Shown one piece after another: positions 35,398-46,062 of a stretch of 64,000 bases of DNA (its first letter is position 1; every line of letters begins with the position of its first letter). Below the pieces are notes generated by a model. It searched no databases. It had not been told where the DNA came from and was given only the letters and a program-made list of their open reading frames with translations. This DNA comes from Clavulina sp. PMI_390 (taxonomy: Eukaryota > Basidiomycota > Agaricomycetes > Cantharellales > Hydnaceae). The stretch is taken from NCBI GenBank assembly GCA_015039315.1, contig WIDE01000046.1, forward strand, positions 4,982 through 68,981. Reading direction: 5' to 3'. The position numbers and the translations under genes are program-made.

Positions 35398-35993
35398 ATG
35401 GCGAGTTTTGTATCCCGTACTAATCCGCGCACGAATTTCGGTGTTAATGTCATCAATCGAGGTCTGTTACTCATATCTGATCAGGGCCATCACAGCTAAC
35501 GTTCGATACAGCCCCCCGACTGGGTCTAGCACAACGGCTATTATTCCGTATGAAGGCCACTGGGAATTTACAGGAGGGGATTCTCCCCTTTGGCGGCATT
35601 ACTAGTCACATAGTCTCCGAAGTTGTCCTAGGACTCTTGCGTCATGCGGGAAATGCGTCAAACCAACCCATAGAGTTTCAGCAAAACTTCCGGGCACGTC
35701 ACACTTCCGGAAGCCTTCCTTCATACCACGACGGGGCTCATCCGCCAGCTACCGTTATTCCGGACGGTGCTGCTGTGCGCCCTGTCTCGGACCTCTCCAT
35801 GCTATCAGCCTGTGACCCTTCTTGCCAACAACGAGCTTTGTCTTACCCTGCAAATGAAAGTCTTACATCACCAGCCAATCCCCCGTCAATTGTTACCACT
35901 CAACCTCGCGCGACAGCCCCAATGTCCCTGAGCCCTCTACCTAATGTTCTACATCAACTTCCCTTGCAAGAAATTAGGGCCCGCTCTTACTGA
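35398..35993 (+). CDS. Small orphan protein, two exons
   Basis: I infer two exons. Exon 1 is 35398-35461 (MASFVSRTNPRTNFGVNVIN...). The intron 35462-35511 has a GTCTGT donor, a CTAAC branch point and a TACAG acceptor. Exon 2 is 35512-35993. The joined frame gives about 181 residues: a basic N-terminal segment RAPRLGLAQRLLFRMKATGN, a short hydrophobic stretch (ILPFGGITSHIVSEVVLGLL), then a Pro/Ser/Ala-rich tail ending IRARSY. No signal peptide and no known domain. Support comes from the TATA box, the splice signals and the long open second exon. It may be a lineage-specific gene or a chance frame. Confidence 0.42.
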
Positions 35994-37375
35994 TGCCTGT
36001 TAGTGAGTTATACTCTTTCTAACGCTCTCTGCCAACACTTTACTGATCACACATGAGTTTTTATAATCGTTTCCTCTAGAGACGTGATGTTAGGCGCCAA
36101 CTGTAATCCAGCAGTCGTCACTTTGGATTCATGTTCTTGGAACTCCTCACCTTTTCTGCCAATTTGGGACAAAAACAACTACGAATTCTGATACTCTAAC
36201 GTGGAATGTATACTAAAAAGCCGCTATCACTGACCTTCACGTTTTGCCGCTTAATAGTGTTGAATCGATAGTATATCACCCTAGCTACGATACTTCTTGG
36301 TGTGATGTAGCATTCTCGCATTCCTCGGATAGATTCCTGTATACGTAAAGCTTGAAGTACACTGCAGTAGTAAAAGAGACTATAATCATTCCCGTTAACG
36401 CCAGAAAAAAGGCAAAAAATGGAACCTTGGGAAAGGCAAGATTCCAAAAGGAAATTGGACGGGAATGAATTGGATAGAAAGCTACTTCTCAATGAGGTTT
36501 GCGGCAATGGCCCATCAGGAGGATAATCTACACGGCGTGTTTAGTCGTAAAGGAGCAGTGGAGGATCACCTCAATCAATCTTCCACAGGATTTCATACAC
36601 CTCGGAGGACGATCATGAAACAGACCGCCACCTGGACGAACAAGGGATCCCAGACACATGGTAAACGTTCTTAAGGGGCATGTGGTCGTCTAGCGACCAA
36701 TATGACGGCAGGTTATTTGTGCGTTGGGGAGTACATGGTTCACCATGCTGTTCGCGAGTTGGAGGGGAGAACGACCGTGGGAAATTTATTTCGTTCCTGT
36801 CACGGCGTCACCGCTCCGGTTTTGACAGCTGCCAACCTGAAGGTAGCCTCGCAAGGGCTGAACCACACACCTTCTAGACCCATTTCTTGACCCCTAGTGT
36901 TGACGACACAACATCCTTGAATCTGTGTGAGGGTATGCTGTATGTGAAACACTCTAATCAGTCGGCAAGAGCTGTGCCGTGACCCTGGCGGTTGGCTGTC
37001 GCAGGTTCTGCATGAATCGCCGGCGCACCGATAGATAAGGCTGATCGCTGAATAAACTGAATATCTATCGGCTTGAGCCCAGGCTGTTGAAATATTATGC
37101 CAAGAGTCTTCTGTCAGGAACCGCGACCACCCATCAACGTTGACTGTTCACTACCAATCTTTTCGCACTTGCAAGATGTCCACGAACATAGCAAAGAGGG
37201 TTTTCGAACTCCAGTCATCTCCGATAGCTCCCGCAAAGGGTCTTCACTCTTATTTATATACACATCTCTGAGATTCACTCTTGGCTTTAGTCTTCGGATT
37301 GGAAATGCGGCATGCGCTTGGCAAGGTACCACCTAAACGAATTTGACCACCTAGCGCCTCTTCCTTTCCCTGGGA
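35994..37375. other. Intergenic, no gene supported
   Basis: Short frames on both strands only. I looked for a fourth copy of the A/B/C family head (CNTVVYSL, HWAYG) and for transposase-like or repeat sequence and saw none. Confidence 0.4.
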
Positions 37376-37382
37376 TATAAAA
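37376..37382 (+). promoter_or_regulatory. TATA box of paralogue B
   Basis: TATAAAA lies about 70 bp upstream of the paralogue B start codon at 37449, followed by a pyrimidine-rich leader. Confidence 0.5.
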
Positions 37383-37448
37383 CGTTCCTTCTGCGATTAC
37401 TTCTTTCCCAGCTGTCCCTTCCCCTGCCTCGAGGGTCGCCGTTGCACC

Positions 37449-40400
37449 ATGCTGCCGTTGTTCGTATCCGTTGCTGCAGGTGCAATTTACTGTGCAAGCC
37501 TTGCTTCTGCTGCCAGTGTACAAGTATGCAACCTCTTCATTTTTTTCGGTTCGCAAATAATCACTGTAGCTAATAATTGGCCCTCAGGTGGACGCTACAT
37601 GCTCTAGCGGGACACAATGGGTGAGTCTCTAGTACTCGCCTCGTGCTACGAATTCTGCCTCATGCACCTTGTTGGCGTAGACCTACAACCACGAGGGACA
37701 GTCACCGTGTGAGATTGCCGCGTGGTTGAGCGTTTCCTGCGAGTCCAGCGGCTGTAAGTCACATCAACACGTGTTTACAACATAAGAACTGATACGAACT
37801 CCTGACAGTCTTCGAGGTACCGTCCGCGTCCACATATACCACCTACAGTGCGTCTAATATTACATTTTTTCTTATCTGGAGGACGATAATGACTGTGTTA
37901 TTTCTTGATCTTTCGCGACAGGCGGAATTGCGAATTCGGGTACCTTTTCTGTACTGTCTCACTCGTCTCATTCGCTGACTTGCACCATCTACAAGACGGT
38001 TCGCCATGTCTTTGTAACACCGTCGTTTATTCGCTTTTCGCAGCTTGTGATTGTAAGCTGGTTTTATTTGCTGCTATTTCGAGGCGCTCACCTCTGGCTG
38101 TCAGATTGTCAAGGACAAGACTGGGTTGAGTCAGTACATTATTTCATCCGCCTATCGAGGAAGGCACCGCACCTTTCCAAACTAACAACTTATGCAGCTA
38201 CTACCAATGGTCACAGAACTGCGCATCTGGAATTCCTTACCAAACGTAAGTGCTTCTATTTTTCTATGTGGGTAGAAAACTGCCATGTCTAACGTCATTT
38301 TTCTTAGGTATCCCGGTAAGCGATCAGCCGATAGCAGAAAGGCTCTCTGAGCGCTCAAGAAAATTTTCTATGATAGTCGCAATAAACGCCAATACTTCCG
38401 TTCCTCACTGGGCGTATGGAGACTACGAGGAAGAAGACTCGTTCTATTGGGTACCAGACACGGCGGATGGTTATGGGGACGAGCCCGAGAGTGGCCCTCC
38501 CGCTACTTCTACAACCACGACCACAACTTCAACATCCACTACAAGCACGACGACTTCTTCCACCACGTCCATGACAAGTACGATGACGACCACGACATCT
38601 TCCGATAACACGAACACGACTACTTATTCGAGCACAACATCGTCATCGTTCACCACGACCCAGAGCACCACCTCATCATTATCGACCACGACGACGTCTC
38701 CCACTACCAGCTCAAGATCCACTTCTCGGTCGACATCTCGTTCTTCATCACATACTGTGCCGTCAACGACAACACGTTCTAGGGTTTCGACTACTACTTC
38801 CTCCAGTAGAACTACGACGGCTAGTTCAAGAGCCATGTCTCAGACCACCCCACGATCGACGTCTCGCCGGTGAGCATTTTTTTTTTCCTCTACTTTCCAT
38901 GGCCATTCCCGAATTGATTTGGATGTGAACGCTTTGACAGGTCGACCTCATCTACTTCCCAAGCTTCTGAGTCGTCGACCAGTCATGCCTCGAGCACCGT
39001 GTCCCCAACGTCTCGATTGACATCTCAGAACCAAGTCGCGACGTCAAGCACCCCTGGAACAAGCTCGCAGTCTACCCAAGCGACCTCTCCGACGGATACC
39101 CTTACCAGTGGGACAGCGACTGACCTCACGACCCAGGCCAAATTGTCCACCTCCCCTGCTACTACTGGTCCTGCGGATACCTCTACCCTTCCTGTGACCC
39201 CCACGCAGCCTCTTTCCACCCCTATCACCAGTCTTATCTTCGAGACGTCAGAAGTGTCCAGTGGATCAACTACCATCCCCACTACGATCTCGACACTCAC
39301 GACTATCACACCATCCTCCACAGCTTCCACAAACTCCACTTCCATCACTGACTCCCTCACATCGACTTCTGTTACCACTACCCCAAGCTCCACCTCTACT
39401 TCGACCCAGACTCCAGTTCCTAAACGCTCAGACCATACGGGAGCGATCGCTGGCGGAGTAATTGGTGGCGTGCTTGGATTTTTCGGACTTCTAGGCCTCT
39501 CGTATTGGGGAGCGAAAAAGTGGTTCCATCATCCGCCGCCCCCAGTAGACCCCGAGATGTCGGTAGTCCCTGTTGGCGTGAGCGGTGGCGGTGGCGGCGC
39601 AGGGCACGGACAACATGCACAGCATATTCCTGAAGCCGAGGATCCATTCGAGGATAGTCATGTAGCGCAGCATGCCATGCTCCTTCCTATGCCGGTTGCC
39701 TCAGGTGCGGCAGCAGCCGGTGGTAGTAGTGCTGGTGCTGGAGGGTCGTCCACGCCTGGCATGCACCCGTCGAATGTTATCCATTCGACTGCTCCCCAAG
39801 GCGGCGTGTCTTCATCTTCTGGTATGCACCCCAGCAACGTGATCCATAGCCCTACAGGCGCCGAAACCAGTCATGCGGGGATGCAAGGCCCTGGTGGAGC
39901 CCACCCAGCTCAGGGCACGTACTCCGGTGTGGGCACTCAGCAAGGGGGAGGTCATGTTCTAACGCAGGGGGCCACGCACGCTGGCCAAGCTAGTGGCGTA
40001 TCGCACGGAGCATCGACTTCCGGTGGACCAACTACGCAAGGCTACGGCGGCAGCGGCGCAGGCCATGCTGGGACTGCGCCAAACAGCGGCGGAGCTGGTC
40101 ATATGTCCAGCACTCCCGGCCACTCTGGCTATTCTGGATATGGTTCCAACGCTCCAGCTGGAGGTCAAGGCCTCGATGCCGGCTCTGGTGCCTTACAGGC
40201 GCACACCTCTGGAGTTAGCGGAGCGACAACGTCGCCTGGAGGGTTTGGAGGCTCAGCTGGGAATGCTCCAGGTGGCGCAGCGATGGGCCCAGATGGCGGT
40301 GCGCCGAGTCACTCGCTCGGATCTGGTGGCGGAGGAATGAGTTCTGGTGTCGGGCCATCATCGAGCGGACTGGGTGGTGGAAGTGGAGGTAGTGGTGCTG

Positions 40401-40570
40401 GTATGGGCGGACATGGAGCAATGTCTGGAGGCGTAGGCGGAGGTGGGCAGGGAGTTGGGCCGAACAGCCCTGCGTTCCAGGGATCCAGCCCAGGATCTCC
40501 TCCTACTGGACCTCCCGGCGGCGGTTCGCAAGGTGCTGGATGGCTCGGTTTCGGGGCTAGTCGTCGTTAA
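37449..40570 (+). CDS. Mucin-like transmembrane protein, paralogue B
   Basis: Second tandem paralogue, about 815 residues. The signal peptide is MLPLFVSVAAGAIYCASLAS. The head exons give VDATCSSGTQW, TYNHEGQSPCEIAAWLSVSC, GSPCLCNTVVYSLFAACD, YYQWSQNCASG, then the 8-nt microexon 38308-38315 leading to YPVAINANTSVPHWAYG. The acidic stretch DYEEEDSFYW is unique to B. A Ser/Thr stalk follows, split by an intron just after 38870. It ends in SLIFETSEVSSGSTTIPTTI before the transmembrane helix GAIAGGVIGGVLGFFGLL... and AKKW. The Gly-rich tail contains EDPFEDSHVAQH, two MHPSNVIHS repeats, and shared tail blocks (GTQQGGGHVLTQGA, AHTSGVSGA) nearly identical to A. It ends ASRR. A and B are closer to each other than to C over the tail, which suggests a recent duplication. 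Confidence 0.75.
38308..38315 (+). other. 8-nt microexon of paralogue B
   Basis: GTATCCCG lies between TTAG and GTAAGC. It completes the codons for T-Y-P-V in YQTYPVAINANTS. Confidence 0.65.
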
Positions 40571-41645
40571 AGCTGAGGAGCGAGATTGATCACGCTTTTT
40601 ATTTTACAACATAGGCGAATGGGTTGGATGAGTCCTATAATGCTTTATAGTCCCACTATCCCCAGTCCATGTCCTATAGATTCACCGCTTGGTTTCGATG
40701 GTTTCACTTTTCGGACAACTTTCTGCTTTATTCGACTCTTTCTGCAGATTTAGATACTAGAATATTATGGTTGTTAGAAGTTAGACACGCGCGTTGGGTT
40801 GGATGATAGGCGAATCTTGGAGGAGTCAAGTTCGGCCACGTGCCAGTGGCGGTGCCGCGCCACGATAAGCGCCTCCGCCAAGCCCGAACAACGCTCATCC
40901 GCCGTTTGACGTGTTTGGTTCTTTCAGCAAGCATCCTTGGCTTGTCATGAAGCTTTCAGAATCCAATACGCTGATGCCACCTTTATTGAGCAGTGGATCG
41001 CCCAGCGTTATCCCACGTTCTGTAGCGCCCAAAGCTGAATGACTCGGGGCTAGTTCCAGTGCAGGCTATAACTGGCACTAATTGCTCAAGGCTTCGGTCC
41101 TCGCAACCACGCCAATAAATACGTCAAGGAAACTGCCTTCAGTCACGTCGGCTATGCTGATTTGCTGATCGATGCCAAATGTGAAATAGTCCCCTGAAGC
41201 TTCCAATGCCCTTCTGGGAACCTCCGGCGACCTGCGCCGATCCTACCCACCGACACAACCACTCCTCACACCTCATGATACGACCCTTGACATGCGGCCC
41301 AGTCGACAGCATCTGACTCCTTTACATCTCTCCCGAGGAGTTGCGACACACCTTGGAGCTGAGGATGTTCTCCTGAATAACACGTTCCTGGATTAGGCTC
41401 ACTATTGGAAATTGTGCGCAATTTGCATTCCAATGGCGGTGAGACGAAACCTTGTGCTGCTGCCTCTTTACGCATGCCAGGGCACAGCCTCGCCTTCGCA
41501 ACCTGGACGAATGCCCTCTCCTAGTACATAAAAGTTTCGTTGATTGACTCGACACATTTTCTCTTCTTCTCTTCCCTCTCTCCTGCTCCAGACCCCATCT
41601 GCTCCAGTGGTTCGCCCCCTGTCCACTATCAAACACCCCGACAGC
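40571..41645. other. Intergenic between paralogues B and C
   Basis: No gene recognised. An ACATAAAAG element near 41525 lies about 120 bp before the paralogue C start and may act as its TATA-like box. The region 41530-41640 is pyrimidine-rich. Confidence 0.4.
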
Positions 41646-44600
41646 ATGTTCCCGGCTGTTTTCTTGGTCCTGCTCTTTACGACTGTGGTTTATGGTGCTT
41701 ATGTGGAGGTTTGTCAAAGCCGATCGCCTATATGGCGGGCTAATTTGTGCTAATGGATCATCCCAAAAGGTGGATGCAACGTGTACCAATCGTGCATCAA
41801 GATGGGTGAGTCCTCAACTTTGGCCACCGGAAATTTCTGGCCAAATCTCACAGGTGCTCTTGCTCGGAATAGACGTTTAATAATGAAGGACAGTCTCCCT
41901 GTGAAGTTGCCGCTTGGCTGAGCGTTTCATGCGATACCGCTGGAGGTGAGTCGGCTAGACCATCCTCTTTCAGTCGACATGCCTTCAGCTCACGCTTCTA
42001 TACAGTGTATCGAGTACCACCAGCGGACTCAAACTATGCTTATCGTACGCCCTCTAACTTGTATTTTGCGCACATCCATCTGAATTGATCCTGCCTGCTT
42101 TGGGTTTCGTGAATAGGGGGAGTTGAAAGTCCAGGTGGGTGTGCTCGTTGCCACTTACCATATTTGCTCTCATAACTCCTATCACCAGACGCGCAAACGC
42201 CTTGTCTTTGTAATACTGTGGTCTATTCGTTATTCTCGGCATGTGAATGTAGGCGATCGCGATTTTCTTCATGCAAACCCCCACTGATCGCCAAGAACAG
42301 ATTGCCAGAATCGATACTGGGTCCAGTCAGTCATTTGCTATTGTTTTTCCCCATAGAATGCCTGAGAGCTGAAAAATTTAACGCTGTAGATATGATCAAT
42401 GGACGTCGGGTTGCACACGGGATGTCTACCGCGACGAAATGTGAGTAGACTCTCCTCTTTTGCACATAAACGCTTCTTTGACCTGTTTGAATGATTTTGG
42501 CAGATATCCTGGTGAGCTTGGCGGAACGAAATTTTGGTCATGGCCCCAATAACAATTTTCTTGCGCGCTAGTTCCAATAAACGTGAACACGTCCGTCCCA
42601 CATTGGGCTTACGGGCCCCTCTATAATTTCACGTGGTACCCGGACAGTGCACAGAGGCTTGGAGACAATCCTGAATCTACAGCCCCTCCCAGGACTACCA
42701 CAACCAGTACCACTACCACTACCACTAATACGACAACCCACCCGAGCACAACGCATACCAGCACTAGTCATAATACAACGACCCATCATAGTACCACTCG
42801 TACGAGTACAACAACTACCCCCCACAACACGACGACCACTCATAGCACCACTTCGCACAATACGACAACGACGACCCATCCAAGTACTACTCATACTAGT
42901 ACTTCCCACAATACAACCACCACCCATCCTAGTACTACTCATACTAGTACAACTTCCCACAATACGACTACTCATCCAAGCACGACCCATACTTCTACCA
43001 CTTCTCACAACACAACTACTCACCCAACTACGACCCACACTTCCACTACTTCTCATAATACGACCACTCACCCAAGCACAACTCATACGAGTACAAACAC
43101 AACTACCCACTCGAGCACTACAATGCATTCGAGCACAACCAGCCATTCCAACACGACTACCCACCACTCAACAAGGTCAACGACCAATACTACGACACAT
43201 CCAACCACTACACACACCACTAGTACCAATTCCACGACGCGGATCAGCACGACACACACCACTAATAGAACATCCACATTGCCCACCACTACGACTAGCA
43301 GTCCTTCGCGGAGGCGAAGCTCTACTACTGTATCACAAACTTCGACGTCCAACTCAACCTCCCATCTTCCAACGACCACTACAACCCATTCCCGAACGTC
43401 AACAATTACTTCGACTTCTCACAGTGGCTCCACACAGTATGTACCATGCAGTCACCTATTTAGGTCGTGAAGCTAATGCGATCGATAATAGTTCGGGGTC
43501 AGCTACGACTTCCGGATCCCATTCCACGTCAATCACGCGCCCCAGCTCCACTGTCGTTTCGCGAACGTTGACTTCCACATTCTCAACGTTCTTCAGCACG
43601 CATTCAGTTATCACAACACATTCATCAACGATAACTATTCACACCACAATTCCTACTCATACGACTGGCACAATAGTGGTGTTCTCCACCCAGTCGGTCA
43701 GTCAAAGCGAGTCGTCGTCTGCGTCACGAACTCCGCACACTACTATCATCATCATTCCAACTACCTCCACAAGCGGGAGCTCGATCATCACGTTTTCGCA
43801 GTCTGTGCTCACCACTATCACCCCTTCAAATCCACCCACGACGAGACAGAGGAATCCCCCTCTCACTTCTGCAATCACAAGCATTGCATTCCAAACAACA
43901 GAAGTGACGAGCGGAAGCCAAAGAGTGTTGAGCACTCTTTCCATTCCCACTACAATTCAGACAACGATCGAAACTACGCCTACACAGTCTGAAACTCCAA
44001 CCACTCCATTCACGACCCAGATCCCATTATCAACGGGTACGGTGACTAGTGGATCAAACATCATCCTCACCACCCATTCTGCATTAACCACTATCTCCCC
44101 TCCTGTGTCGAGTTCCCCCGAATCAAGCCCCACACAACCCACGACTCAGCCGACGACGCCATTCACCAGCCTTGTCCTTCAGACATCGGCGGTGTCGAGC
44201 GGATCGACAACCATCCCTACAACCATCTCGACATTAACCACGCTCACCCCTTCACCTTCCTCTTCGAGCCTTATCAACTCAGCCACGGTCTCCCAAACTT
44301 CCAACTCTCCTGCTACTTCCACCCTTCAGGCTAATGCCCCGAGCAACCATCACAGAAACAAAGGTGCTATTATTGGTGGTGCCATCGGGGGCGTTATTGG
44401 TGGTCTCATGATCTTGGGCCTGAGTTATTGGGGAGCAAAGAAGTGGTGGTTCAACCAGCACCACTACGCCCCTACAGGCCATGAGGATCCTGAGATGACA
44501 ATGCACGCGGGCGGTGGTATTGGAGGTGGAGGCGGTGGTGCTGGTGGAGGCCTAGGAGGCTACCTGGGAGGAGCTGCTGTTGGCGGAGCGATTGGCGCAG

Positions 44601-45931
44601 GCGTAGGGAGTGCTGCAGGTGGCGCAGGCGCGGGCGGATCAGGCGCTGGAGGAGCAGGACAAGGAGGAGCGACGACTGGAGAACACGCTCCTGGTCATCA
44701 TATGCAACACGCCTACGAAGATCCATTCGAAGACGCCCATGAAGGGCAGCATCTGCTCCACACAGGAGCTGGTGGTGGTGGCGCTGCTGGAGGTGGCCAT
44801 GACGGTGGTGTGTCCTCTGGTGCCAACCAATATGGCATGCACAATATTGGTCACTCCGGTGGACATTCGGGGGCGCATGGTCCAGGGGGCCATGGGGGCC
44901 ACGGTGGTCAAGGCGGCCAAGGTGGTCATGGTGGTCAAGGCGGTCAAGGTGGCCATGGCGGTCAAGGCCAAGGTGGTTACGGCGGTACAGGCCAAGATGG
45001 TGGTGGTCACGTCATGACCAAAGGCACCCATGTCCACTGGGGAGGAGCTACTGGAGACGGCGGGGCTAGCCAAGGTGGTGCGCAAGCTAGCGGCGCAACT
45101 GGTGCATCTCACGGAGCATCTACCTCTGGTGGTGGAACGGCTACGCAGGGCTATGGCCATGGAGGCGCGGGTCACGCAGGGAGCGCACCAGACGGTGGAG
45201 CCACTTCCGGAAGCACAGCGAACCCAACTCCTGGCCAAGGCGGTATGCCTGGGCATGGTCAAGGGTACGCTCCGAATGGGCCACCCGGCGGTCAAGGATC
45301 CGCTCCAGGTTATGGAGGAGGCACACAAGCTAGCGGACCATCAGGAGGGTTTGGAGGTTCAGCTCCAAATGCACCTGGAGGCGCTGGTGTTGCACCAAAT
45401 GGCGGCGGCGCCTTGGGAAATACGGTCGGCACTGCTACTGGTGTTGGAAGTGGGCCAGCAAGTGGGGCTGGCGGCGCCTTGGGAGGACATGGAGGGATGT
45501 CTGGAGGAGCTGCTGGACATGGCGGTATGTCAGGAGGCGGAGCTGGGCAGGGAGGGATGTCTGGCGGGGCAGGGCATGGAGGAATGTCGGGAGGAGGGGC
45601 TGGACATGGCGGGATGTCCACTGGGGGAGGAACGCAGGCCTTCGGCCCCAACGGTAGTGGGGTTCAAGGTTCGAGCTGGGGCTCTCCCCCCATCGGACAA
45701 TCAGCTGGAGGCATGCAGCCAGCAGGATGGGGAGGAAGTCCATTCGGCGCCAGCGCGCCTGGAGGTGCAGGGCCGGCAGCAGGTGCTGGGCACGATATCT
45801 TTGCTTCGTTTGGCGAGGTTGGCGGTAGCATCGCCGTGCTCGTTGGCGCTGGAGGTGCCCAGGCGGCTATGCGTTCTTCAGATGCAGTGGACGGGGGCGA
45901 GGATCAACCCTTGCTCGGTGGTAGGCGATAA
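41646..45931 (+). CDS. Mucin-like transmembrane protein, paralogue C
   Basis: The third and largest paralogue, about 1200 residues. The signal peptide is MFPAVFLVLLFTTVVYG. The head exons are VDATCTNRASRW, TFNNEGQSPCEVAAWLSVSC, YRVPPADSNYAY, QTPCLCNTVVYSLFSACE, YDQWTSGCTRDV, microexon 42505-42512, then PINVNTSVPHWAYGPLYNF and TWYPDSAQRLG. The stalk is far longer than in A or B. It has a Thr/Ser/His minisatellite-encoded repeat (42750-43160, unit like HPSTTHTSTTSHNTT), an intron at about 43440-43490, then several SxxVTSGS-type modules ending SLVLQTSAVSSGSTTIPTTI. The transmembrane helix GAIIGGAIGGVIGGLMILGL precedes AKKWW. The Gly-rich tail has EDPFEDAHEGQH, GGHGGQ repeats and GGMSGG repeats, then a unique end with DQPLLGGRR. 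The open frame from 42647 reads the wrong frame until about 43490. Confidence 0.75.
42505..42512 (+). other. 8-nt microexon of paralogue C
   Basis: ATATCCTG lies between GGCAG and GTGAGC. It joins ...YRDEI to YPVPINVNTS in frame. Confidence 0.65.
42750..43160 (+). repeat. Coding minisatellite, Thr/Ser/His stalk
   Basis: Imperfect units of about 39-48 bp (for example CATACTAGTACTTCCCACAA and variants) repeat about nine times inside the paralogue C stalk exon. They encode THPSTTHTSTTSHNTT-like units. The frame is maintained, so unit number can change stalk length without breaking the protein. Confidence 0.75.
44880..45000 (+). repeat. Coding minisatellite, GGHGGQ repeat
   Basis: Nine-base units (GGTGGTCAA, GGCGGCCAA, GGTGGTCAT) repeat in the cytoplasmic tail of paralogue C and encode GGHGGQGGQ. 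Confidence 0.8.
45480..45630 (+). repeat. Coding minisatellite, GGMSGGxxGH repeat
   Basis: Units of about 30-33 bp encode HGGMSGGAAG-like decapeptides, repeated five times near the C-terminal end of the paralogue C tail. A and B each have one copy (GGHGAMSGG). Confidence 0.8.
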
Positions 45932-46062
45932 TATTATTTGTGGACTAATTTTCCGTTTTGGGGACATTGTACGCTTGCTGTAGCAAATCGTTGTACTTAC
46001 GACCGATTTCGACATATAATTTGAAAGTTTACGACAACCAACAAGCTAGGACGACCTGGTGG

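Noticed and set aside
42647..43480. Pro/Leu/Ile-rich N-terminal part of the 1094-codon plus-strand frame
   Set aside because: It is the wrong frame of the paralogue C stalk exon. The true frame encodes VNTSVPHWAYGPLYNF and Thr repeats, and the two frames switch at the intron near 43440-43490.
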